A stretch of 64,000 bases of DNA from Plasmodium malariae (Eukaryota; Apicomplexa; Aconoidasida; Haemosporida; Plasmodiidae), in the NCBI RefSeq assembly GCF_900090045.1, contig NC_041785.1, positions 2,023,001 through 2,087,000 on the forward strand, in the 5' to 3' direction. The notes under the pieces were generated by a model. That model saw only the letters and a program-made list of their open reading frames with translations, had not been told where the DNA came from and made no database searches. The translations under genes were made by a program, and so were the position numbers. This document shows positions 49,331-60,750 of the stretch, in pieces (position 1 is the stretch's first letter; the number at the start of each line of letters is the position of its first letter).

Positions 49331-50092
49331 ACAATATGTGAATGAGAACACTGGATAAATTAGAAAGCATACAGGGCGGTGAGAATTCGCAAAAATCTTA
49401 TAATCACTTATTAATCTTGTTTAACAACTTTTGCTTATTAAATAAAAAAATTCATGCAAAATACCGTAGATCAAAAAATAACAAATTGTACAAAGATTTA
49501 TGTATATTTCAACCTATTAAAATAATATTTAAAGATAGATAAATTGCAAAAAATGTAAAAAATATTTTGAAATTCTTGTAGTACATTATTCTATATTCCT
49601 ATTTATGGTTTAAAAGATTAATTTAAGCTTTTTTAATACTGATTGAATTTTGTAGCAACTTCCCAATTCCGTGACATATTTTTGTTTTTTTTTTTATGTA
49701 TACATATGCGCGTATTTATATATGTGTAAATATGTGTGCACATTTTATATATATATATATATATATATGTGTTTATGATTTTTTTTTTTTTTTTTGTGTG
49801 CGTGTGCAAAATACGTGAGAAAGAAAAAAAAAAAAATTAATTCTAATTTGTTACATGAAAAATACATGATTATAAAATATTTAGGACAAGCAAATCAAAA
49901 AAGTGTATTTGTCATTTTTATTTAAACTAAAAAAAAAAAAAAGAAGACATTTTAAATCGCGTTTTTTTTGTTTTGTTTTTGTCTAAATTTTTTTAAATTA
50001 TATATATTTTACATAAAATAACCTTTATAATTTCCTTTTATTTTCTTTTTCTCTTTTTTTTATTTTTTTTTTATGGGCATTTAAAAATTATA
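48613..50092. other. Intergenic region, eL39 to four-TM protein
   Basis: This 1.5 kb is A+T-rich, with (TA)n at about 49078-49104, a poly-A run near 49274-49300 followed by an (AAAT)n array to about 49330, (TA)n at about 49747-49770 and T-rich DNA before the next ATG. A possible 66-aa ORF (49342-49542) is listed separately. Confidence 0.5.
49342..49542 (+). CDS. Possible small protein, 66 aa
   Basis: A frame from ATG 49342 to TAG-type stop at 49540-49542 encodes 66 residues with mixed composition (MRTLDKLESIQGG at the start, CIFQPIKIIFKDR at the end). It has two Cys and a basic middle (KYRRSKNNKLYK), not the K/N/I/Y monotony of spurious frames here. It is locally less A+T-rich than its flanks and starts right after an (AAAT)n array. 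I recognise no family and see no splice partner. It could be a real short gene, an alternative leader exon, or chance. Confidence 0.35.
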   Translation: MRTLDKLESIQGGENSQKSYNHLLILFNNFCLLNKKIHAKYRRSKNNKLYKDLCIFQPIKIIFKDR

Positions 50093-52243
50093 ATGATGAA
50101 AAATTTGAGTAAGAATAGTAGCACGGAAACAGATGGCCTTTCGGTTAACATAAATAACAGCAATGATTTTAGCAGAGTTTTACATGAAATAAAATTAAAG
50201 CAGAACGAATATGAAAAAAAGAAAAGTAAGAAAAATACGCAACCCAAAATAAAATCCAAAAATGTTAATGACAGTGACAAGGATAACACAATTTTGAAAA
50301 AAGAGTCAGAGAGGAATGCAACAAAAAATAAAAGAAATCTTAGCAAAAACAAAAGTAAAGAAAAATATGTGCAAAAACAAAAGAGTGAACAGAACATAAA
50401 GAAAACAAATTTGTATGATACACCAATTTTTCCTCGTATTAACTCTTTAATTTTAGATCATGAAAAGGAGGAATGCAACAATGCAGAATATTCAGATAAT
50501 AACAAAAATGCAGTAGATGAAAAAATAAAAAAAAGTAATTCTAATTATAAAATTGAGAAACATAGCATTTACGATATTTATGCACATACTCTAAAAAAGC
50601 TATCAATTGAGGATAAAAGTGATCTTTTAAAAGCAAATAACGCAGAGAACTATTACATTAATAAGAATAAAATTTCAGAAAACAAAGAAAACAATAAAAA
50701 TTTGCATAAGTCCAAAATTTCTAACAATGCTTCAGATGAATCATCATTTAATTTTACCCAGACATATGACACTATCTACTCAAACACAGAAGCGGAGGAA
50801 ATAAATCACCAGAAAGATAATGATACAAAACTTCACCACACAAAACAAACAAAAAAGGATTTAGTGCCATCACACCTGAATAACGATAAACGCAATTACA
50901 AAGACTTAGAACAATTTCATAATAAGAATAATAGTTCAAATAATGGGAATTTTTATAATAATGATGACTTGTTTGAAAATTCACATGTAATCAAAGAACA
51001 TGATAATTATGGCAATGGTGATTCCCATGAAGAGGAACATATAAGAGGAATAGGAAAAGAACAAAATGCAAAGGAAAGAGGACGAAAATCAGATAAATAT
51101 GAATATGGAAAAGAAGAGTATTGTGATATTTACAAAGGTAAAGAAAAGTGTAGACCACAAGATATAATAAAACACTCTAATATGGATGAACAAAAATTGC
51201 GTGAAAACTCCCAAAGCTTAGATGAAAAGAGTAAAAATAAAATGAATCATCCAAAATCTTTAGCTAGTGAAGACCTTAAGTTAAGAGGAAATAAAAATTC
51301 CAAAAAAGATCAAATGACATATTTAGCTAATAATTCCTCCTATAATGAAGTAGAAAAGGAAAATAATTATTTAAACATTTCAGATTCGTTGTCCATTGAT
51401 TACTTACATGAAAATGAAAAGGAAGAAAAGAAAAAGAATGAAATGAAAAATAAACATAATGAAACAGTTAACAAAAATAACGCGGATAACACGATGAATA
51501 ATTATCCTGATAGTGTTTATGATGAACAGAACTCAGTTGAAACATCATTAAAAAATTTTCCCGAAATTAATATGTATCATTCAGTAAATGACCAATTGTA
51601 CCAAAAAAAAAAAAAAGGGTATTCAAAACAGAATATAAACTACCCCAAATCAGATGCAACTACAACAGATTCAGATTATTCTATTAATGAAAAATTAGAT
51701 ATGTCCTACGATCACTTTAAAAGTAAGAATAAAAAAAAATTGTTTTCTATTGCAGAAGATTGGGAAAATAAAGAGAAGTTATTAAATGTTGTAAATAGTA
51801 AAAACATTTTAAATATCAGAAAACTCCTAAGAATAATGAGAGAATTTTATGTCGGATTTATAGGATTACAATTAATTTATTTTATAACATATCTTTTGTT
51901 TAGCAACAATAGCGTTTACCTAATTCAAATTATTTCCATATCTTGTACCTTCTTTTCCCTATTAGATGCTAATTATCATGGTTATTTATTAAATGGATTT
52001 ATTGATATGTGTATAGCTATTTTTTTAAATATAGCTATTTTACAAAATATAGCTGGTTTTAAAAATCTACAGTCTAACGATGTTTTAAAAAACATAACCA
52101 TATCAAATGTTGTTTTTCTCTATTTCTTTTCCATGTTTTCATTTCTAAATGGTTATTTTATTTATAAATTACATTCCTTAGAAAGAAGAAATATTAAATA
52201 TGTTATACAAAATATTGAATATAAAACAGAAAAGGATTTTTAA
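50093..52243 (+). CDS. BTP1: Four-TM protein with long disordered N-terminus, probable basal complex transmembrane protein 1
   Basis: Intronless, 716 aa; two consecutive ATGs (50093 and 50096) are both possible starts. Residues 1-~560 are hydrophilic and Lys/Asn/Glu-rich with no signal peptide or domain that I recognise. Residues ~583-692 hold four hydrophobic segments: FYVGFIGLQLIYFITYLLF, VYLIQIISISCTFFSLL, GFIDMCIAIFLNIAIL and VVFLYFFSMFSFLNGYFIY. A short basic tail (LERRNIKYVIQ) follows. I recall that P. falciparum BTP1, a protein of the basal complex/inner membrane complex ring that contracts as daughter cells form, is the neighbour of eL39. The symbol rests on that synteny and the topology, not on a sequence search. 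The likely orientation puts the large N-terminal part in the cytoplasm. Confidence 0.6.
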   Translation: MMKNLSKNSSTETDGLSVNINNSNDFSRVLHEIKLKQNEYEKKKSKKNTQPKIKSKNVNDSDKDNTILKKESERNATKNKRNLSKNKSKEKYVQKQKSEQNIKKTNLYDTPIFPRINSLILDHEKEECNNAEYSDNNKNAVDEKIKKSNSNYKIEKHSIYDIYAHTLKKLSIEDKSDLLKANNAENYYINKNKISENKENNKNLHKSKISNNASDESSFNFTQTYDTIYSNTEAEEINHQKDNDTKLHHTKQTKKDLVPSHLNNDKRNYKDLEQFHNKNNSSNNGNFYNNDDLFENSHVIKEHDNYGNGDSHEEEHIRGIGKEQNAKERGRKSDKYEYGKEEYCDIYKGKEKCRPQDIIKHSNMDEQKLRENSQSLDEKSKNKMNHPKSLASEDLKLRGNKNSKKDQMTYLANNSSYNEVEKENNYLNISDSLSIDYLHENEKEEKKKNEMKNKHNETVNKNNADNTMNNYPDSVYDEQNSVETSLKNFPEINMYHSVNDQLYQKKKKGYSKQNINYPKSDATTTDSDYSINEKLDMSYDHFKSKNKKKLFSIAEDWENKEKLLNVVNSKNILNIRKLLRIMREFYVGFIGLQLIYFITYLLFSNNSVYLIQIISISCTFFSLLDANYHGYLLNGFIDMCIAIFLNIAILQNIAGFKNLQSNDVLKNITISNVVFLYFFSMFSFLNGYFIYKLHSLERRNIKYVIQNIEYKTEKDF

Positions 52244-52443
52244 ATTAGGATATTTCCCTCACATGAGAAGTTGGGGTATATTTATTAAAGTATATGTTTT
52301 TTTTTTGTTTTTTTTTTGTTTTCCTCCATTTATAATTATTAATAAATATGAATTCACAAAACAAAAAAATAAAATGTTGTCTAAATGACCATTATTGTGC
52401 AAGACCATTTTGCTGATTAAAAACTGTTAATTTTTTTACACAT

Positions 52444-52478
<35 letters not shown>

Positions 52479-54036
52479 TTATCGTATTTAGCGTACCAAT
52501 GTGGGGGACCAAATATTGTGTTTTCTTTTTTTTTTTTGTGATAATATTTAATTTTGCAACAATTTTTTATTCACTGAAGTAATATAAAAGACTTTGACAC
52601 ATCACATTTGTATTTAAAAAAAAATATAAAAGTTCCTTATAAATTTTTTCAGTTAAAATAGTTTTCATTTTGATTATGAGCATTTCCGTACGTTTTTTTT
52701 TTTTTTTAATCTACATATTCACAAATTAACATTAAAAATAAAACGATGTGAATGCCTACCGCTGTATTATTTATTTCTGTTCAAATAGATACTTGTATTT
52801 CCAAAAAAAATATTCTTTGCGACTGATGAAATATAATAAAATTTGAATAATAAAAATACGTATAGAATTTTTTTTTCCTTGTGCTTTTTCATAATACAAT
52901 TAAAAAGTGGACAAAAAAGCATTTCGCTTCATAAAAATTTTTGTTAACTTGAAGGTTAATGTTTTTGTTTTATCTGAACAGTAAAACAAAAAAAAAAAAA
53001 ATCTGCACATTTATGTATTTTTTCTCATTTTACTAATATTGACATATACATTACCTGACTTGTTAATACATAATTGCATTTTTCACTAATTCCGTAGAGG
53101 TGTATTTTTTTCCCTTTTTTTTTTTTTTTTAAAGCAATTTTTGAAATAATATTTTTCTTTTACTAGAAAAATAGCTAGAAAATACTAATTATAACTGAAA
53201 CTCATATACATATTTATATATACATTACTACATGGACAATTACAAGTGCATTTTTTTTTTTTTTTTTTCCTTTGTCAAATAACATAAAAAATGCAGACTT
53301 AAAAAAGGAAAATTAAATCAAATAGAGATAATTTCCAAAAAAAATTATGACTTTTTCTTGTAATTTGTTTTACATTTATAAGAGGACGCAAAATAAATAA
53401 GAAAAATTCTACATCCTTCTCTATATGAAAAACTTTAGCACATATACAATTATATAAGAATTATATGTCAATATATATATTTATTCGATTTTTCAAGTCA
53501 TAACAAGAATCAATTACAAAGTTAATTTTAAACTGCAGTTAAAAAAAAAAAAAAACTTGCAAAAAATATATCTCATTCTTGAAGTTTTTTTTGATTACTC
53601 CGAAACAACTCTTTTTTTTTAATTCTTTTTTCTTTTTTTGTTTTCAGCTTGCATGAATTTATTTCTAATTTAAAGCTATTTATGTTTCACGAGTTGTGTA
53701 AACTTATAAAACAAAAATATAAAAAGTGTAATTGACTATATTAATATACTGATTAGTGTGTGTATGTGTATATTATGTGCTCATATAAATACACATGTAT
53801 TTTGTTATTAAAAGGGTCTTGTGTGGAACATTTCCTTTGTAAAAATGTAAAAGAGAAGTAAAATCTCGAAATAGACAATTCACCAAAAAAGAAAAAATAA
53901 GCAGCTTATTTTTATTGAATATCTATTCACAAAAAGGTATTAAAATATAATTAAATAATTTATATCCTTCTATTATTATTATTGTTAGAACATATAACAC
54001 TTATACAATATCGAATATTCTGTTTTATATATAATT
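52244..54036. other. Intergenic region, four-TM protein to EF-hand-like gene
   Basis: This 1.8 kb of A+T-rich DNA contains (TA)n at about 52446-52471, many poly-T and poly-A runs of 10-18 bases (for example ~53117-53131 and ~53251-53268), and no credible open frame. It should contain the 3' UTR of the upstream gene and the promoter of the next. Confidence 0.55.
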
Positions 54037-55113
54037 ATGGGAGAAATAGAAAATAACAGTCATAATAATATGAAACATGATGACAATTTTGGGGTGCTAA
54101 TAAAAAAAATATGTAATGAATTAAAGAAAAGGGATAAAAATAAAAATGGTTTAATAACATATAATACTTTTGTTGACGTAATGGATATATTTCAAATTGA
54201 ATATGGGAGCACCATCATAGATTATATGATGAAATATTGTGTTGTAACCGAAGATGGATTTGTAAATTATAAGAAATTATTGCTAATTCATGATCCTTCA
54301 AAAACAATTAAAAATAATTCTGAATACGTAGAAGAGTCAATAAACCCTAAATTTATATATATGCAAGATAAATATGATGATACTGATATACGTGTACAAG
54401 AAAAAAATGAGATTATAAGAAAATTATATTCACAATGGGATAAATGTCTATTAAAAGATGAAGAATTCAAAGCCAAGTTAATTAATAGAAATATTGACAT
54501 AACTCCAGAATTCGAAAGGTCTTTATATTTATATGGACCAAGCAGATCACTAAGTTTTGCAAATGTAATGAAAACATTATATATTAACAATAGTAGAAAC
54601 AGAAAAAGTAGGAACAATTTTGTAAACAAAATAAAGGATGAAAAATGTAGAAAATTAAATATTGACGAAAGTGCTCAACAATGCTTTCAGGAACTCCATA
54701 GAAACCCTATAGCGTGGAAAGAACCAAATATTATGGATGTTGATAATGTAATTCAAAATATTGAAGTAATTTCTAATTATTTAATTGGAAAAGGGAATTT
54801 TACCATGAATAAAGAAATCATATCAAAAGACTTTTTTAATAATACAGTGAAAAATTTAATAAAAAATTATATTACTAACAAAATCTCGGAAAATGAATTC
54901 TACTTATGCTTATGTAAGCTGAATATATCAGTAACTCCAGAATTAAATAACTTAATTAAATATCATGAATTGGACAGTAATGGAAAATTTAAAGATTTTG
55001 CCACAACAATAAATAGATCTATACAAAAGAATACTTCACAGAATTTGCAAAGAGGTATGGAATTAGAAACAGATCAAAAAAATGAAGATTCAAACACGAA
55101 ATTTCCCTTTTAA
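54037..55113 (+). CDS. EF-hand-like protein with three degenerate EF-hand pairs
   Basis: Intronless, 358 aa. Residues 33-44 (DKNKNGLITYNT) are a nearly canonical EF loop: Asp1, Asn3, Asn5, Gly6 and Ile8 are present, but position 12 is Thr instead of Glu. Its partner is the shortened loop at ~71-80 (TEDGFVNYKK). I read two further copies of the same ~60-residue pattern at ~127-182 (Q-W-D-K-C-L-L-K-D-E-E-F, I-D-I-T-P-E-F, L-S-F-A-N-V-M) and ~271-325 (Y-I-T-N-K-I-S-E-N-E-F, I-S-V-T-P-E-L, G-K-F-K-D-F). These have lost the Ca-binding residues. Such multi-pair EF proteins occur in alveolate cytoskeletons and axonemes, but function here is unknown. It is the last gene before the probable centromere. 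Confidence 0.72.
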   Translation: MGEIENNSHNNMKHDDNFGVLIKKICNELKKRDKNKNGLITYNTFVDVMDIFQIEYGSTIIDYMMKYCVVTEDGFVNYKKLLLIHDPSKTIKNNSEYVEESINPKFIYMQDKYDDTDIRVQEKNEIIRKLYSQWDKCLLKDEEFKAKLINRNIDITPEFERSLYLYGPSRSLSFANVMKTLYINNSRNRKSRNNFVNKIKDEKCRKLNIDESAQQCFQELHRNPIAWKEPNIMDVDNVIQNIEVISNYLIGKGNFTMNKEIISKDFFNNTVKNLIKNYITNKISENEFYLCLCKLNISVTPELNNLIKYHELDSNGKFKDFATTINRSIQKNTSQNLQRGMELETDQKNEDSNTKFPF

Positions 55114-58100
55114 TAACTTTCACGACAATAATGTATTGTTTGACATTATCAATTATAATTTACAATCTAGCAACAACGGTATCAATAAACATTAAGCTGT
55201 CAAACTATGAAAACAATTAATTCCTAAAAAGGGAAGCAGACAAGTACACGTAACATTTTTACATGTGTAAAAGCTTGAATTATGTTTTTCTCTAAGCGTA
55301 CAGAAACCTCTGTCTGAAGAATAAATGTCTGTCATTTATTTCTATCTTGTGAAATATATGAAAAGAGAAGAAAAAATTGAAATTTATTATAGTTTATTTT
55401 TGTATTCTAAAATATACAAAAATACATGTTATTAATAAATGTATGATCTTTATTGTAGAATTTTTTTTTTTTTTGTCTTAATGCAAGCTATATATGTATA
55501 AATGCTTTCTATATAATATTTTTCATGCGATACCCTGATATTCTTAAAATTCTTTAGAATTTTGTTTTTATTTCTTTTTTATTTTTTGTTTATATCAAAA
55601 TTTTGAAACATATCAATTTAAATGTTTTCTCACATATATATATATTATTCTTATTCTACAGTTTACGTTCCTCTAAATTGCATATTTATTCTTAATCATA
55701 AATATATTCCCAAAAAAAAACTTTAAATGTGCTAAAAGACAATTTCCTTTTTTGTAATTATAAAGAGCAAATTTAAAGTAGAACAAATATCTAATAAGCT
55801 TTCCTAAGATGTTATAGGAGTCTGAGGAAATAAATAAACTATTGTAACATCATTAATGTTAAAAGGATTTATATATATAAACTCGACTCTCTTATTCTAA
55901 TTTATCCTACAAACCACATATAAATATAAGATATATACACTTTATTATTTCTTTATATTAATGCACAACACAATACTTTTATAAAATTTTTTATATCTTG
56001 ACAAATTTTTTCACATATGGAAAACTATGGAACAAAAATAAAATTTAGTATTTTATGATATTTCTATATACACAGCATTTTTTGATAATTTATGTTAAAA
56101 AATCATCCTTAACTTATTTCGCCTTGCACTGAAAAAGAAAGTTTTCTTAACATATAACATGAATCTAAAAAAATAATCAGTAGTAAAAAAATTTGTTAAT
56201 ACTTTTTTTTTTTTTGATACTAGATTATTTTTCATTAGGACAAAATTGTTTCATACGATTTTATACACACATAAGTAATTTTTTTTCAGTCTTTATATTC
56301 AAAAAGGTTAAAATAAGTATAGATCTTATATTTCCTAACAAACGATAAACTTATTATTAACTACTGTTGAACATATGGTGCTACAAAAATAATTTTTTTC
56401 CTTTTGTATGCCAACGTACATGTCTATAAATTAATATTAATAGTATGAATACTTCGGGTTAAGTAATGGAATGTTTTTGTTTATATGAAAAAATAAAGCA
56501 TTTTTATTGTATATTTTGTTTTCAACTAGTTTTTATAAACTTAAATGTATGGAGGAATTAATGCATTTTTCAGAAAAAAAAAAATTTTATTGGGCTTTGT
56601 GAAAAGTATTAAACTAAAAAAATTGTCCCTACTATACTTATGTACTAATTAGTTTTTTCATTATAATACTAAGATATTTTTCATTATTTTTCAGTTATGT
56701 CTTTACTTTTTTACTAAAAGTATCATTTTTATTATTTGACTTGAACTTCATAATGTTTTTCTGCTTCACAGCATTGAATACTATATATAACAATGTAGAA
56801 AACAAAGCATTATTTATATTTAAATATTAAGGGCTTACTAAAATATTTTATGCTTTAAACCTGAAGGATTTTTTTAGAATATGAATTTGTAATTTGTTTC
56901 GTTTAAAACAAAATTTTCTCTCATGGATTCAATAAATTTTTTATTATTTAACTCTCATTCAAGCTTAACGTCTTTAAATATATTTCTTCCTATGAATTAT
57001 TTTAATACAAATTTAAGTTTTCTTCATAAATATGAGATAATTCTTGTAGAGAATGTTGCAATTTTCACAACAAAACATTACACAATATTTTTACTAATAG
57101 ATTATTATTTTGAATAAACGAACATGTTATGTTCCTTTATTTCATGAACAAGAAAAAGTAATTCATGGAATATAAAAACAACTTTAAAAGATACATATTT
57201 ATGTTGAAAACTAGGCAGTTACAGTTATCAATATCGCAGTGATTGTATAAATAAAATATTAGAACCTTCCTTTTTGTAATATGGAAAAAAATGAAACCTG
57301 TTAATGAAAACACGATAAATAAACATAGTAATGTATAAAATATCTTATATTTTAATGTAAGACAAATTATTATATAGTAACACATTGTTTAAATCAACGT
57401 ATTTTATTAGATTAAAATTTTAGCACAAAAAGAGACATTTTAAATAAAATTCATAATATTGCATTTCTTTTCATATGAAATAACGTTACAACTTTAAATC
57501 CTATTTAAAAAAGAAATAATTTTAGTTTTAGTAAGCTTATATACTTAGATTCTCTTTTCTACATTTTCGCGAATGCTCTTACAACTAGTCTATTTTTATA
57601 ATAATTATTGCTTTGAAAATAGAGTTATATTTTATTGTTTATTTTTTTTAATGATAATTTAGAAATGTGTTAATTAAAGTTATAAGTACATTATTATTTC
57701 TATTACTATTGACAATTTTAGGTATAAAATGGAAAGAAGTAATATTTCTTTAAATAAAATATCTAAAATTATATTCCACATAAAAGTTAACACCTTAGAT
57801 AAGGTTACAACATCATGAATATAAAATTACTTGTAATTTTTCAATAATAAAATAAAAAGCAGTAAATACTTAATGCATTAAAATGAACAATATTCAGTAG
57901 CACTAGTTTTTCTTCTACTGGACAAATTCTTAAATATTTATGTGAAAATATTTTTTCCCCTCTATAAATTTTGTTGTAATTTTCAAAATAGACATACAAA
58001 AAAAAAAAAAAAAATATTATAACAAATAATCATACCATAAAAATTTAATTAAAATTTCTTTTTGGTATTAAAATCATGATACCATAAAGTTAAAAATGTT

Positions 58101-58500
58101 CAATTATAAAATAATATATTGTAATTATATGAAACATAAATCATCGATAATAAGAATCAAAAATATACAGCCGATATAGCTAATATTATTTTAAACTATA
58201 GATAGAATGCTATATAAATTAACGAATACAAAATATTGAATAAATAAAAATTATATATATATAAAAGAAACTAGTAGTAAATAAAGGTTCTACAAAATAA
58301 TGTGTAATTTTAATTTATTAATGTGAAAAATGTTATAAATTTGAACTCATCATTTCTTTAATAAAAATTCACTTAAATACTTTAATTAATATAAATTACT
58401 AGTAATTAAAGGTAAATAATTAAATAAAATTTTATTTATTCGTAAATGATTTATAAAAATCAGCGAATAATGTCGTACTATAATAAAAATAATATCTTTA
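55114..58500. other. Gene-free left flank of the probable centromere
   Basis: This 3.4 kb is A+T-rich with ordinary Plasmodium intergenic texture (poly-T at ~55459-55473, poly-A at ~57999-58015, short G/C-containing words). Two short frames (56923-57117 +, and 57137-57385 -) are I/F/N/Y-rich without protein features. I see nothing else. Confidence 0.5.
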
Positions 58501-60750
58501 TTAAATTAATCATACAGGTTATTGAATAAATGAATTAATTCTAATAATTTATTTATTTACAATTATATATATTAATTTAAAATAATTTGAACAATTATTT
58601 TTAATTAATTATAATTAAAATTTATTAAGTTTATATAATTCTTTGAATTAATTTTATTACACTGATAATTTTAATTAATTATAATTTATTAATTTATAAT
58701 ATATAACTCTTATATTTTTTAAAAATATATTTATTAAATTAATTATTTTAAAGTCTTAATAATAAAATAAAAAATTAATATAATTATTTTAATAAAATAA
58801 AGTATATAGTTTAAATGAATAAAGTATTTATTTTAATATGATAAATAAATAATTAAAATAAACATAAAAAATAAAATATTTATAATAAATTAGCTAATTA
58901 CTTTAATTATCAACTAATAAAATAGATCAATTAATTTAATATATTGTATTAATATTTTAAATAAATAAATATATAATAATATTTATAAATATATTAATTA
59001 TTTATTTTTATTAATAAAATAATAAATTGATTTAATATTTAAAAAATATATATAAAATAAAAATATTTATATATAAATTATATTTTTTTTAATAAAATAT
59101 ATTAATATATTAACAATAATAGTTTAATATTTAATTTTAGCAAATTAATTATTTTAAATAACATAATAATTAATTCATAGAATATATTAATAAACAAGAT
59201 ATAATATTTAAATTATAATAAAATAATTATTTAGTTTAATATAACAGATATATTAATAAAATAAATAAATTAATATGTTAATTAATAATAATCATATAAT
59301 TTAATTAATTAATTGATATATTATGAAAATTGTAATAAATAATAAAAATAGTTTAATAAATATTTATTTAATTAATATAATTTATTTAATTAATAAATAG
59401 TTATTTAATTAATATAATTTACTTAATTAGTATAATACATAATTACTTTAAAATAAAATATTATATATTTTTAATTAATCATTATATACAATTAATTTAA
59501 TTAATATTATATATATATATATTAATTGAAAATATTGAATGTTTAATTTAATTTTATTATATTTATTAATATTTTTTATTATTTTTTAATATATACATGG
59601 TTAATTATAAAATAAATATAAATTTTAATATTATTTAGCTAGTTTTTAATTAATAAATAATACATTAATATATTTTATAAACACATTACTATATATGTTA
59701 TTTATGTTTTTATTTATATCAGTTAATTTATTTATTATAATTAATTTAATTATCCTATTTTTTTATTTAATATATTAATTTTATTAATTTAATATAATAA
59801 TTTATTCATTGTTTATAACTACATAATAACAATTTATTTTATTAATTTATATATATATTCCTTATATATTAGTATATATATTAACATAATAAATTCTATT
59901 ATATTTATAATATAATTAATTTATCATTTTTAATATTAATATCATATAATTTAAATATTTTTTTATTAATATTATACATATTTAACTATATTTATTAATT
60001 AAAATAATTATTAAATATAATTATTTTTATATTAATATTATTTAATAATTAATTCAATAATATTTTTATTTTATATATTTATCTAAAATAAAACAATTAA
60101 TTCTTAATTAATTTTATAATAAATTTATTTTCAAATTATTACAAATAAAAATATTAAAAAGATTGATATATTTATATCGATTAATATATTTAATTAATTA
60201 TTTTATTTAATATTTATTTATTTTTATGTATTAATCTATTTATTTTAATAAAGCATATTTTCAAGTATATTTAATTTAATTATTATATAATTTTATTTAA
60301 TAACATTTTTTGTTTAACTTATGTAATTAATATAATATATATTTTAATTTTATTTATTAACATTTCCTATTTGATTTAATTAATTAATATATGATTTAAT
60401 ATTATTTATTAATTTACCTTTTTATTTTAATTAATATGTAATATATTTTTATTTATTAATTTATAGTATATTAATTAAATTCATTAATATATTATTTAAA
60501 TTTGTTTATTAAACTGTTTTATTTAATTAGTCTATTTTATATATAATTTTATCTATTTAATTACTGTTTATTATAATTTAAATATATACAATTGAGGAAG
60601 AAATATTATATTTATATTAAAATAATAATTTGATTATTTATTATATTAATATACCTTTGTTTTAAATTATTGTGTTATTTATTTTAATTTATTTATAATA
60701 TTAATTTATTATTTATTTTTTTTTTTTTTTTGGTACTTTATAAAAATAAT
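58500..60750. other. Probable centromere (extreme A+T core)
   Basis: By hand count, 58621-60540 contains about 118 G or C in 1,920 bases, near 94% A+T, and one 60-base line (59041-59100) has none. The texture differs from the flanks: mixed TTAATTAATTA-like words rather than poly-T runs, no long open frame, and gene-free DNA for about 3 kb on either side. Plasmodium centromeres are known to be single 2-4 kb regions of extreme A+T (near 97% in P. falciparum) in an intergenic gap. I recall the P. falciparum chromosome 6 centromere lying in about this part of the map. Centromere identity is inference. Confidence 0.7.

Noticed and set aside
56923..57385. Short frames on both strands left of the centromere
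   Set aside because: They are Phe/Ile/Asn/Tyr-rich, with no domain, no splice partner and no composition shift from the surrounding DNA.
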